NCBI RefSeq assembly: GCF_017813245.1
Contig: NZ_JAGIQL010000014.1
Location: forward strand, 1 to 64,000
Source: Streptomyces montanisoli
Lineage (GTDB): Bacteria; Actinomycetota; Actinomycetes; Streptomycetales; Streptomycetaceae
Length of the DNA: 64,000 nt
Reading direction: 5' to 3'
The notes beneath the pieces were generated by a model. It saw only the letters and a list, made by a program, of their open reading frames with translations. It ran no database searches and was not told the DNA's origin. Shown piece after piece: positions 1 through 7,728 of this stretch. Position 1 is the first letter of the stretch. Every line of letters begins with the position of its first letter. Made by a program: the position numbers and the translations under genes.

Positions 1-2048
1 CCGGGCGCCGGGCCCGGCCCGGGCCCAGACCCAGGCCCCTGGCCGGCCGGACGCCCACCGGCTCCGGGGCCGGACGCTCCCCCGGAGCCGGAGCCGGAGC
101 CGGACGCCCCGCCAGGACCGCCGGGCCCGCCACTACCACCGGGATTACCGGGGCCGCCAGGGCCGCCGGGGCCCGGACCGTATCCCCCGGGAGCCGCCCC
201 GCCGCCGCCGTACCCGCCGTACCCGCCGGGTCCTGCGCCGCTGCCGCCGCCCGCCGTCGGCGGGTTGGAACCGCCGGACGGATCGACGATCGCCTCGATC
301 TTCCACTGCACGTTGAACTGCTCGGACAGGGCCTGCCGCAGCACGTCCTCGCTGCCGCTGCTCACGAAGTTGTCGCGCGCGCCGGCGTTGAGGAAGCCGA
401 CCTGGAGCGTGGTGCCGTCGAACCCGGTCACCTGCGCGTTCTGGCTGAGGAGGATCCAGGTGAAGCGACGGCGGTTCTTGACCGCCTCCAGGATGTCCGG
501 CCACATGTTGCGCACCTGTCCCGCGCCGGCCGCGGGGTTGGACGGATCACCGCCGGAGGACGGCGCGGACGGCTGGGCCGGCGCGGAACCACCACCGGGC
601 GCGCCACCACCGCGTGCGGCGCCGCCTCCCCCGCCAGCCGTGGGCCAGCCCCCGGGCCTCCGCGCACCTCCGCCCCCCTCGGCGGGCGGGGCGGCCGACG
701 GCTGCGAGGGCGGGAACTCGGGCGCGGGAGCCGGCTCAGGGGACTGAGGCTGACGTTGCTGCAATGGCTGGGGCGCGTGCGGCTGGGCCGTCTCAGGTAC
801 GTACTCGGCGGTGACCGTTCCAGGTCCCTCGGGCCCGGACGGCCGGGGCGGCGGCGTGTACTCGGCGGCCGCCATGGCCGTACCGGCGGCCACGCCCCGC
901 TCCAGGCGCTCGAGCCGTGTACGCACCGAACGCTCGTCGTCGAAGGCCGCGGGCAGCAGCACGCGCGCGCAGATCAACTCGAGCTGCAACCGTGGCGAGG
1001 TGGCGCCGCGCATCTCCGTCAATCCCGTATTGACGAGATCGGCGGCCCGCGACAGCTCCGCCGCCCCGAAGACGGACGCCTGCGCCTGCATGCGCTCGAC
1101 CAGATCGGCGGGTGCGTCGATGAGGCCCTTCTCGAGCGCGTCGGGAACGGCCGCGAGAATCACCAGGTCACGCAGGCGCTCCAGCAGGTCGGCGACGAAG
1201 CGGCGGGGGTCGTTGCCCCCTTCGATGACCCGGTCGACCACCTCGAAGGCCGCCGCGCCGTCACCGGCCGCGAACGCGTCCACCACCGAGTCAAGCAGGG
1301 AGCCGTCCGTATAACCGAGGAGGCCGGTGGCCATGGCATACGTCACACCGTCCTCGGCGGCCCCGGCGAGCAGCTGGTCCATCACCGACATGGAGTCGCG
1401 GACGGACCCGGCGCCGGCACGCACGACGAGCGGCAGCACCCCGTCGGCCACCGGGATCCCCTCGCGCCCGCACACGTCGGACAGGTACTCGCGCAGGGTC
1501 CCGGGAGGCACGAGCCGGAAGGGGTAGTGATGGGTACGCGACCGGATGGTCCCGATGACCTTCTCGGGCTCCGTCGTGGCGAAGATGAACTTCAGATGCT
1601 CGGGCGGCTCCTCGACGACCTTCAGCAGGGCGTTGAACCCCGCCGAGGTGACCATGTGCGCCTCGTCGATGATGTAGATCTTGTAGCGGCTGCCTGCCGG
1701 GCCGAAGAACGCCTTTTCCCGCAGGTCACGGGCGTCGTCCACGCCACCGTGCGAAGCGGCGTCGATCTCGATGACGTCGATGGACCCGGGGCCGTTGCGC
1801 GCGAGGTCACGACAGGACTGGCACTCGCCGCAGGGCGTCGGCGTGGGTCCCTGCACACAGTTGAGACAGCGCGCGAGGATCCGCGCACTGGTCGTCTTGC
1901 CACATCCGCGCGGGCCGCTGAACAGGTACGCATGGTTGACGCGGTTGTTCCGCAGGGCCTGCTGGAGGGGGTCGGTCACGTGCTCCTGCCCGATGACCTC
2001 GGCGAAGGTCTCGGGACGATAGCGGCGGTACAGCGCAAGCGAGGACAC
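1..2048 (-). CDS. dnaX: DNA polymerase III subunit gamma/tau, C-terminus beyond window
   Basis: Clamp-loader ATPase of the replicative polymerase holoenzyme. From a GTG at 2048 the protein opens MSSLALYRRYRP. It shows Walker A (GPRGCGKTT, about residue 45), a four-cysteine zinc module (CLNC and CGECQSC), Walker B with IIDEAH, and the SRC arginine-finger motif in IRSRTHHY. After about residue 370 it turns into a long Pro/Gly/Ala/Gln-rich linker, then a short conserved C-terminal domain (MWPDILEAVKNRRRFTW), then a Gly/Pro-rich tail cut by the window edge. The GTG is chosen because it starts exactly at the family N-terminus; the upstream SD is weak. No A-rich slippery site is seen, so a single long product is expected. 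The gene follows the SRP RNA on the same strand, a common actinomycete order. Confidence 0.97.
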   Translation of the reverse strand, partial: MSSLALYRRYRPETFAEVIGQEHVTDPLQQALRNNRVNHAYLFSGPRGCGKTTSARILARCLNCVQGPTPTPCGECQSCRDLARNGPGSIDVIEIDAASHGGVDDARDLREKAFFGPAGSRYKIYIIDEAHMVTSAGFNALLKVVEEPPEHLKFIFATTEPEKVIGTIRSRTHHYPFRLVPPGTLREYLSDVCGREGIPVADGVLPLVVRAGAGSVRDSMSVMDQLLAGAAEDGVTYAMATGLLGYTDGSLLDSVVDAFAAGDGAAAFEVVDRVIEGGNDPRRFVADLLERLRDLVILAAVPDALEKGLIDAPADLVERMQAQASVFGAAELSRAADLVNTGLTEMRGATSPRLQLELICARVLLPAAFDDERSVRTRLERLERGVAAGTAMAAAEYTPPPRPSGPEGPGTVTAEYVPETAQPHAPQPLQQRQPQSPEPAPAPEFPPSQPSAAPPAEGGGGARRPGGWPTAGGGGGAARGGGAPGGGSAPAQPSAPSSGGDPSNPAAGAGQVRNMWPDILEAVKNRRRFTWILLSQNAQVTGFDGTTLQVGFLNAGARDNFVSSGSEDVLRQALSEQFNVQWKIEAIVDPSGGSNPPTAGGGSGAGPGGYGGYGGGGAAPGGYGPGPGGPGGPGNPGGSGGPGGPGGASGSGSGSGGASGPGAGGRPAGQGPGSGPGPGPAP

Positions 2049-2079
2049 GCCTACGACGATATCCGCCACCTATGACAAC

Positions 2080-2178
2080 GCCCCCCACGCACCCGCCAGA
2101 GCCAACCTACCCTTGCTGCCTTCCGGCCCTGGGGGAGTTCAGTCAGATAGCGCCACGTGAGGGGCTCCGCACACAGTA
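2080..2178 (-). ncRNA. ffs: small signal recognition particle RNA (4.5S-type)
   Basis: The minus strand over 2111-2127 reads GCCGGAAGGCAGCAAGG. This is the conserved apical SRP hairpin: a GGAA tetraloop followed by the asymmetric internal loop that binds Ffh. The flanks can pair into a long stem; short CACG/CGTG arms lie at about 2156-2159 and 2086-2089. Placement between tRNA-Ser and dnaX, co-oriented with dnaX, supports the call. The ends are approximate because they were judged from pairing by eye. Confidence 0.88.
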
Positions 2179-2241
2179 CCTGATCGGAGGCCCTCCCAAC
2201 GAGTTCGCGAGCACTCCCCGCGGTCTTGTATGGTTCTCAGC

Positions 2242-2326
2242 GGAGGATTCGCCTAGAGGCCTAGGGCGCACGCTTGGAAAGCGTGTTGGGGGCAACCCCT
2301 CACGAGTTCGAATCTCGTATCCTCCG
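2242..2326 (+). tRNA. tRNA-Ser (anticodon GGA)
   Basis: A cloverleaf is readable. The acceptor arms GGAGGAT (2242-2248) and ATCCTCC (2319-2325) pair perfectly. The anticodon loop CTTGGAAAG sits in a CGCACG/CGTG-type stem, there is a long serine-type variable arm, and the T loop is GTTCGAATC. The anticodon GGA reads UCC/UCU. CCA is not encoded. The tRNA faces away from the SRP RNA and dnaX and borders the accessory tract to its right. Confidence 0.97.
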
Positions 2327-2347
2327 CTCATGCTCTCACCGGGCATA

Positions 2348-2389
2348 ACGTCGATGGCCCCCGCTGCTCGCAGCGGGGGCCATCGACGT
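2348..2389 (+). terminator. strong terminator hairpin after tRNA-Ser(GGA)
   Basis: A perfect inverted repeat with 19-bp arms, ACGTCGATGGCCCCCGCTG and its complement, closes on a CTCG tetraloop 21 nt downstream of the tRNA. It is very stable, lacks a good U-tract, and can stop transcription from either side. Confidence 0.85.
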
Positions 2390-2825
2390 GTGTGGTCTCA
2401 GTTCTGGTCTAAGTTGCACGGGGCGGACAGCCCTGGACCTCCACGGACAAGCTCGGGCTGCTCCGTGCCAACGATCAGAACCGCCGGGATCGTGGTGGTC
2501 GTCTGCACCGAGTCCAAAATCACCATGACCGTCCCCGGCAAGGCCGGCGGGCTCGTCGATGCCCACGTCCACTCCTTCTCCTGGCCGCCTCCCAGAAGGA
2601 AGCCTTCTTTCTGGAAACCCAAGGCACCACCATCCTCAAGGAGCTGCTGACCCTCATCCGCCGAAGCCCGACCGGGGACGACGACGGGGGAAGGCGGCCG
2701 CCGTGTATGCCGGAGTCCTCGACCACATCAGGGCAGCCCTCGAAAAAGGACGTCGAACCAGGGTCCGCGAAGTACAGCGCCCTGGCAGAGCGGATCAGGC
2801 AGCTGCGTGACCGGGTCACGACCGG
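2390..2825. other. gene-poor degenerate stretch at the border of the accessory tract
   Basis: About 435 bp without a convincing gene. It begins with the direct repeat GTGGTCTCAGTTCTGGTCT at 2392-2410, which recurs at 9582. Short open frames here show no recognisable domain and change frame often, so they look like debris. The stretch leads straight into the 5'-truncated DUF5753 pseudogene. Confidence 0.5.
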
Positions 2826-3157
2826 GCGCTGCGCTACCTCGTCGGCGGCCCCGACGTGATGCGCGAGCAGTACGACGAGATCACCAGACTGGCCGGGCTC
2901 GACAACGTGACCGTTCAGGTACTCCCCCACACCGTGAGCGGGTACAACGCGGTAAGCGACTTCAGCATCCTTCACCTCGGTGACATGCTGCCCACCACGG
3001 TCCAGGTGGACAACGCCTGGGGCGCGTCGTCTGTCTCCGACACCCGCGCGAAGTCGCGGAGTTCTCGCGGCAGTTCAACGCCCTGGTGGCGTCGTCCTTC
3101 CCATCCGAGGACACCTCGAAGTTCCTGCATCAACTATCGCGAGAGATCACAGAATGA
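2826..3157 (+). pseudogene. DUF5753-domain regulator fragment (XRE/Scr1 type), truncated and frameshifted
   Basis: The frame from about 2826 encodes ALRYLVGGPDVMREQYDEI and then NVTVQVLP, AVSDFSILHL and VQVDNAWG. These are hallmarks of the C-terminal DUF5753 domain of Streptomyces XRE regulators encoded beside DUF397 proteins. The N-terminal helix-turn-helix is missing. Near 3045 the frame shifts: the expected continuation REVAEFSRQFNAL is read in another frame to a TGA that overlaps the next ATG (ATGA). The family normally has about 280 residues and only about 110 remain, in two frames. It is non-functional in this form. Confidence 0.8.
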
Positions 3158-3396
3158 CCACACGCACCCGCAAGCTCACAGCACCCGACCTGGACGGTGT
3201 GGCCACCTGGTTCAAGTCCTCCTACGGCAGTGGCTTCGGCAACAACTGAGTGGAGATCGCGGACCTGACCCATACCTCCACCGGGGCGGTCGCCATCCGC
3301 GACTCGAAGAACGCCGGCGGCCCCGTCCTGCTGATCGAGCCCGAGCACTTCGCCGCCCTCGTTGAAGGCGTACGTGGCGGCCGCATCGGCGCCTGA
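3154..3396 (+). pseudogene. DUF397 small protein interrupted by an in-frame TGA
   Basis: The frame from ATG 3154 encodes an N-terminal segment ending WFKSSYGSGFGNN, a TGA at 3247-3249, then VEIADLTHTSTGAVAIRDSKN and GPVLLIEPEHFAALVEGVR to a TGA at 3394. Joined, this is a full-length DUF397 protein of 80 residues. The stop replaces the usually conserved Cys of the NNCVE motif (TGC or TGT to TGA), so one substitution explains it. DUF397 proteins are the small partners of DUF5753 regulators. The partner just upstream is also broken, so the module is dead. Confidence 0.82.
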
Positions 3397-3582
3397 TGTC
3401 CCGTCTCCGGCTTGGTGACCAGGTCCCGCCGGGCCTGGCCACGTTCGGGTCAAACTCGGGCGTATGGCCAAAGCTCTCGTGGTCCGCCGTAGGTTCGTGA
3501 GGTTCGTGCCGTGCGATGTCGGAGTGGCGGGCATGACGGATCCGTCGGTCGTTGCGCTTTGTTGGGCGGGCCGACCGATGAG

Positions 3583-3783
3583 TCAGCGGTGGACGTCCAC
3601 CCAGCCGTCCCGCAGGGCGACCGCGAACACGACCAGGCCGACCGCCGTCAACAGCGTGGTCGCTGGCGCGATGCGGGTGAGCAGTGCCGGAGGATTGCGC
3701 TTGGTGAACATGCCGAAGAGCCCCAGGCACGCGAAGACCATGGCGAAGAACTGGAGTATCAGCGTCATTCCGGCGAACGACAT
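3583..3783 (-). CDS. small two-helix membrane protein, function unknown
   Basis: A 66-residue protein starting MSFAGMTLILQFF, with an AGGAAAACG ribosome site just upstream of the ATG at 3783. Two hydrophobic helices (about residues 5-20 and 38-56) flank a short basic loop (FTKRNPP). It ends about 90 bp from the left end of the IS3 element, so its upstream region was probably changed by the insertion. No family was recognised. The open frame continues further upstream, but that part looks non-coding. Confidence 0.6.
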   Translation of the reverse strand: MSFAGMTLILQFFAMVFACLGLFGMFTKRNPPALLTRIAPATTLLTAVGLVVFAVALRDGWVDVHR

Positions 3784-3919
3784 CGTTTTCCTGCCTGTCT
3801 GCTTGCCACGGGAAACAACCTCACCGGGCACGAAGTCGTCGGGCATCGGACCGGCCGCCGCTACGCGGGGCCGCACCACTGAGCTTGTTCCGCTTTGACG
3901 GACACCATTGGTGTGGTGG

Positions 3920-4792
3920 TCAGGCTGTGAGTGCGGTCTCGTAGTCGGCAGGACTGAGGTAGCCGAGGCTGCTGTGCAGTCGGTTCAAGTTGTACCAGCT
4001 CTCGATGAAGTCGAAGATCGCGGTGCGTGCGGTGGCCCGAGTGGTCCAGGTGATCGTGTCGAGCAGTTCGCGCTTGATGGTGGCGAAGAACGATTCGGCC
4101 AGCGCGTTGTCCCAACACTGCCCGGTGCGGCCAACCGACAGACGCACTCCGAACTGGTCTGCCAGGGCCGCGAATTTCTGGCTGGTGTACTGGCTTCCGC
4201 GGTCCGAGTGGAAGATCACCGATCGCTTCGGGCGACGCTGCCGGCAGGCGGCGGTCAGGGCGTCGGCGACCAGATCGGTGCGCATGTGGTCGGCGGTTTC
4301 CCAGCCGACGACGCGGCGTGAGGCGATGTCGATGACGGTGGCCAGGTAGAGCCAGCCCTCGTCGGTCGGGATGTAGGTGATGTCGCCGCACCAGCGGGCG
4401 TCCAGCCCGGCGGGGTCGGGCTGAAAGCCCCGGGCGATGAGGTCGGGACGGGTGGCGGCCCGGAGGTCGGGAACAGTGGTCAGGTGGCGTCGGCGGCGAT
4501 GCACGCCTGCCAGCCCGGCGGCCCGCATCAGGCGGGCAACACGGCGACGCCCGCAGGCGGCGCCGTCGCGCCGGAGAGCTGCGTGGACGCGTGGGGCACC
4601 GTAGGTTCCCCACGACCTGGTGTGGACGGCGGTGATCTGCTCGGTCAACTCGGCGTCACGGACCGCGCGGGGACCTGGAGTGCCAGTGCGGCGGGCGTAG
4701 TAGGCGGCTCGGGAGACCTTCATCAGCTCACAGGCTCGTTTGATGCTGTGACCTGCACGTTTCTCCGCCTCGATGAACGGGTGAACCGTCAC
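3920..4792 (-). CDS. IS3-family transposase OrfB (DDE integrase)
   Basis: A 290-residue catalytic subunit of the IS3 transposase. An N-terminal HTH_21 region (SIKRACELMKVSRAAYYARR) precedes an rve-type integrase core. The DDE residues are visible as D in CGDITYI, D in FHSDRGSQY and E in AESFFATIKREL. The GTG start overlaps the orfA stop by four bases (GTGA), so it is translated by coupling or by a frameshift fusion; no slippery heptamer was seen at the junction. The frame is full length and undamaged. Confidence 0.95.
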   Translation of the reverse strand: MTVHPFIEAEKRAGHSIKRACELMKVSRAAYYARRTGTPGPRAVRDAELTEQITAVHTRSWGTYGAPRVHAALRRDGAACGRRRVARLMRAAGLAGVHRRRRHLTTVPDLRAATRPDLIARGFQPDPAGLDARWCGDITYIPTDEGWLYLATVIDIASRRVVGWETADHMRTDLVADALTAACRQRRPKRSVIFHSDRGSQYTSQKFAALADQFGVRLSVGRTGQCWDNALAESFFATIKRELLDTITWTTRATARTAIFDFIESWYNLNRLHSSLGYLSPADYETALTA

Positions 4793-5097
4793 CGGGTCTC
4801 CTTCACGAAGAAGGCCGTGGCCCGCTTGAGGATGTCGACGTCCTCGCGCAGTCGGCGGTTCTCCCGCCGCAGCACGGCCAGTTCCTCGCGTTCGCTGCTG
4901 GTCAGGCCGCCGCGCTCACCGGCGTCGACCTCAGCCTGCTTGACCCAGTCGCGCACCGCGGTCTCGGTCAGGTCGAAATCCTTGGCGATCTGACCGACCG
5001 TGCGGTCACCGCGCTGGCACAGCTCGACGATCTCGGCCTTGAACTGCGGCGTGAACGAGCGGCGAGGGCGTGGCTTCTTCTTCCCCATGCTCTCCAT
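4789..5097 (-). CDS. IS3-family transposase OrfA (HTH subunit)
   Basis: About 102 residues from MESMGKKKPRPRR. The IS3 OrfA helix-turn-helix (FTPQFKAEIVELCQRGDRTVGQIAKDF-type, residues about 15-50) binds the terminal repeats. A leucine-rich coiled coil (ELAVLRRENRRLREDVDIL) mediates oligomerisation. The ATG at 5097 is chosen because GGGAGG lies 9 nt upstream; the longer open frame would place that site inside the coding region. It is coupled to orfB by a 4-nt overlap. Confidence 0.93.
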   Translation of the reverse strand: MESMGKKKPRPRRSFTPQFKAEIVELCQRGDRTVGQIAKDFDLTETAVRDWVKQAEVDAGERGGLTSSEREELAVLRRENRRLREDVDILKRATAFFVKETR

Positions 5098-5238
5098 GAT
5101 GGACATCCTCCCGGGGCAGAACCCCTGATCTCGAATGTCCGTCAAAGCGGATCAAGCCCAGTGGCGACAGCCGTAACTTAGGCGTCTCGGGGGCTGGGCT
5201 GCCAGTGGCGAGGCGTATTCGGGCGGATACTCGAAGCC

Positions 5239-5925
5239 ATGGAGACTCGTGTGCATCCCCCGCTCGGATTCATACCCTACGGTCTCCCTGCGGCCTGGCC
5301 AGGGGATCGATGGATCGACTTGTACGACTTCCATGAATCGGACGATGGCCCGCCGGGTAGCCCGGTCTGGTCGGTCTGGCTGGAGCATCGGAACGAGGAC
5401 TCCGCACTGATGGTCCAGACCGTCGAGGACACCCGGCACATCAAGATCATGAAGCCCGAAGACGCTCGTGCCGACATCGCTCTCACCGCGACCTTCGTGC
5501 ATCTGAACATGGTCCTGCCTCTGGCCACCGAGGCCGATCGTGAGCGGCTCCTCCGCCGGCTCTATGGCGTGGCTGAGGAGGAAGCTGCACGATTCGGCAA
5601 GTGGCCGACCGAAGAGTGGCAGTTCCATGATCGGGTCACGGAGACCGTCGTCGGTCACCGCTGGGAGTTCGCAGATCTCTGGACGGTGGTGCTGCCGAGC
5701 CACCTGGGCCGTACGGTGATCTTGCACGGTATGGGCCCCAGGCCCGAGGAACGCATTCTGACCGCTGTCACAGACACCTCACCGTACGGGTTCGACCTGG
5801 ACCAGCCGCTGCGCTACGAGGATCTCGGACGTCAGCGACGGGCATGGCCACTTGCCGATCATGTTGCCGCCTCTACCCACCCGGACATCGTTCGGCGCTT
5901 CGGGTTGGATTCCGAAGTCCGTTGA
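5239..5925 (+). CDS. hypothetical protein, 228 aa
   Basis: A soluble, acidic, Trp-rich protein starting METRVHPPLGFIPYG, with no signal peptide, membrane helix or recognised motif. Codon use is typical of the genus (third positions rich in G/C), which supports a real gene. It begins 75 bp from the right end of the IS3 element, which may have displaced its promoter. It converges on the MFS gene at 5979. No function is assigned. Confidence 0.75.
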   Translation: METRVHPPLGFIPYGLPAAWPGDRWIDLYDFHESDDGPPGSPVWSVWLEHRNEDSALMVQTVEDTRHIKIMKPEDARADIALTATFVHLNMVLPLATEADRERLLRRLYGVAEEEAARFGKWPTEEWQFHDRVTETVVGHRWEFADLWTVVLPSHLGRTVILHGMGPRPEERILTAVTDTSPYGFDLDQPLRYEDLGRQRRAWPLADHVAASTHPDIVRRFGLDSEVR

Positions 5926-5978
5926 GGCTGACGAATACTCGCACCCGAAGCTGCCGGCATTCACACGCACCTGCGATC

Positions 5979-7196
5979 TCACCCCCGACGATTCCCCCAG
6001 GCCCGCACCGCGGTGGCAACGACGGCGACGGTGATGGTCGCGATCCCCGAAGCGGCCAGCACCTGTCGTGGTCCCATGGCAGCGCTGAGCGGGCCGCCGA
6101 GCGCAGTGCCCACCGGGGAGGCGGTGAGAAGGGCGGCACCCCGTACGGCCAGGACCGTGGTCAGCCAGGCTTCCGGGGTGCGGTTCTGGAGCAAGGTGAA
6201 GGACAGCGCCGTGAAGGGCCCGTAGATCATGCCGCCGAGACCAAAGCACACCAGAGAGATACCGGTGGACACGCCCAGGCCGAAGGGCACAAGCATCAGG
6301 CCCCAACCAGCGACGATCCCCAGAGTGACCGGCCAGTGCGGAAGCTTGCTCAAAGCACCGGCCGCCAGGCCGCCAAGAACGGCACCCACCCCGAAGAGAG
6401 TCCAGTACAGCCCAAGAAGGCTCGCACCCGAATGAAGGTCGTCGGTGACATGCAGCGGGAGCGCGACTTCCACCGGCCCATAAAGGAAATTGAACAACCA
6501 CGTCAACGCGAGAATCCCGAGAAGCTCGGGCTGACTGCGCAACAAGCGCAGACCGGTGGCCGACCGTCGGGCGCCGACCGACGCAGCTGCCGCTACCGCC
6601 TTGACACCGCTCAGCCGACCCACCTGGACGGCAAGGAGGGCGAAGGACATGGCATCGAGGCCGATGATCCAGGCTGGGCTGACGACCACCGCCAGGAATC
6701 CGGCGACTGCAGGACCGACGATGACAGACGCCGATGCGCTCGAACTGATCAGCGCATTCGCTGCCAGCCGCTGATCCGGCGGAAGCATCTGGGAAATCAG
6801 GGAATACTTGCCCGCACTACCCCAGGCATGCAGCACCGACGACCCAGCAAGCAGGCCGACATAGAGAACCGGGTGCAGCACTCCCGCTATCCAGGCGCAC
6901 GGCACACACCCCAGAAGCACCATGCGGACCCAACTGTCTGTGGCCAGTAACCGCCGAGGCGTCAGGCGACGCAACCAACGGCCGAAGATCAGCGCGCCGG
7001 CGGCCCCGGGAAGGGCATAGGCGGCAACCGCAGCGCCGACAACCAACCCCGACTGACCGGGAGGCGCGATCGCAACGGCCAACCACGCCACGGCGACCAC
7101 ACTCATCCCATCACCGAGGTTGGAGACCGCCAGGGCCGGCAAGAACCGTCGGAACTCGGCATGAGCGAACAGCTGCCGATACGTCGGCGGCAACAT
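5979..7196 (-). CDS. MFS exporter (DHA3-like)
   Basis: About 405 residues with roughly 12 hydrophobic helices, starting MLPPTYRQLFAHAEFRRFL, the usual opening of DHA3/EntS-like multidrug or macrolide exporters (a 'FRRFLPALAVSNLGDGM' first helix). A proton-driven efflux role at the cytoplasmic membrane is inferred. The frame can be extended to a TTG at 7241, but that would run into the promoter dyad, so the ATG at 7196 is preferred. It is divergent from the SoxR-like regulator gene at 7267 and should be its target. Confidence 0.85.
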   Translation of the reverse strand: MLPPTYRQLFAHAEFRRFLPALAVSNLGDGMSVVAVAWLAVAIAPPGQSGLVVGAAVAAYALPGAAGALIFGRWLRRLTPRRLLATDSWVRMVLLGCVPCAWIAGVLHPVLYVGLLAGSSVLHAWGSAGKYSLISQMLPPDQRLAANALISSSASASVIVGPAVAGFLAVVVSPAWIIGLDAMSFALLAVQVGRLSGVKAVAAAASVGARRSATGLRLLRSQPELLGILALTWLFNFLYGPVEVALPLHVTDDLHSGASLLGLYWTLFGVGAVLGGLAAGALSKLPHWPVTLGIVAGWGLMLVPFGLGVSTGISLVCFGLGGMIYGPFTALSFTLLQNRTPEAWLTTVLAVRGAALLTASPVGTALGGPLSAAMGPRQVLAASGIATITVAVVATAVRAWGNRRG

Positions 7197-7227
7197 GCGG
7201 GCTGTCGATGAAAGCGGCACTGAGTCA

Positions 7228-7263
7228 GACTTGTGGTTCAAGCGCGCTTGAAGTCAAGGGGGA
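7228..7263 (-). promoter_or_regulatory. MerR-type promoter/operator between the MFS and SoxR-like genes
   Basis: The perfect 16-bp palindrome TTCAAGCGCGCTTGAA spans 7237-7252. On the minus strand it sits in the spacer between TTGACT (-35) and AAGTCT (-10), which are 19 bp apart. An over-long 19-bp spacer with a central dyad is the signature of promoters twisted into activity by MerR/SoxR proteins. On the other strand AAGGGGGA upstream of GTG 7267 is the regulator's ribosome site. Confidence 0.72.
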
Positions 7264-7266
7264 TCA

Positions 7267-7664
7267 GTGCGAGAGCTGGGCATCGGTGACCTTGCGCGAC
7301 AGATCAACGTGCGGCCCTCGGCGTTGCGCTACTACGAGAGCCTCGGCCTGCTGCCGGCCGCCCGACGAGTCGCCGGCCGACGCGTCTATCCGGCCAGCGT
7401 CCTACGGCGGATCGCCCTGATCAAAATGGCACAGCGGCCGGATTCACCCTCGCCGAGATCCGCCAGCTGCTGGACTCCGACGCCGACCGGGGCGCCACCA
7501 AGCAATGGCGCACCCTTGCGGAACGCAAGATCCCGGAACTGGACCAGTTCATCCAGGAGACGCAAGCCCTACGGAACGCCGTCGCCGACTGCCTCGACTG
7601 CGGGTGCATGAACTTCGACAGCTGCCAACTGCTCGCCTCCGGCATGCCCGAAGGTGACGGCTGA
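7267..7664 (+). pseudogene. SoxR-like MerR-family regulator with a -1 frameshift
   Basis: The GTG frame gives a clear MerR N-terminus: ELGIGDLARQINVRPSALRYYE, then GLLPAARRVAGRRVYP. After IALIKMAQ at about 7437 the frame is lost. One base earlier or later the family sequence resumes: AGFTLAEIRQLLDSD, a dimerisation coiled coil, and CLDCGCMNFDSC. That last motif, C-x2-C-x-C-x5-C, is the [2Fe-2S] ligand set of SoxR-type redox sensors. Adding one G in the CACAGCGGCC tract restores a protein of about 132 residues. It is a real mutation or a sequencing slip; if real, the MFS gene has lost its sensor. Confidence 0.82.
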
Positions 7665-7728
7665 GTCCCGCTACGGCCCCAAGCCCTTGGGGGCAATCAC
7701 GTACTGAGGGGGGTTCGTTGCGTCGGGC

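Larger units (their letters stand above)
3876..5164 (-). mobile_element. complete IS3-family insertion sequence
   Basis: Two overlapping ORFs (orfA and orfB) lie between long terminal inverted repeats. The left end at 3876-3904 contains CCACTGAGCTTG and then TCCGCTTTGACGGACA; the right end at 5136-5164 is its complement with two mismatches. Inside the repeats the conventional TG...CA ends are present at 3880 and 5160. No flanking 3-4 bp target duplication is obvious, which suggests an old or rearranged insertion, although both ORFs look intact. Confidence 0.88.

Noticed and set aside
1..2048. Programmed frameshift in dnaX giving a separate gamma subunit
   Set aside because: No A-rich slippery heptamer or following hairpin with SD-like stimulator was seen.
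3247..3249. TGA in the DUF397 gene as a selenocysteine codon replacing Cys
   Set aside because: No selenoprotein is known in DUF397, no SECIS-like hairpin was seen, and the partner gene is also broken. A nonsense mutation is simpler.
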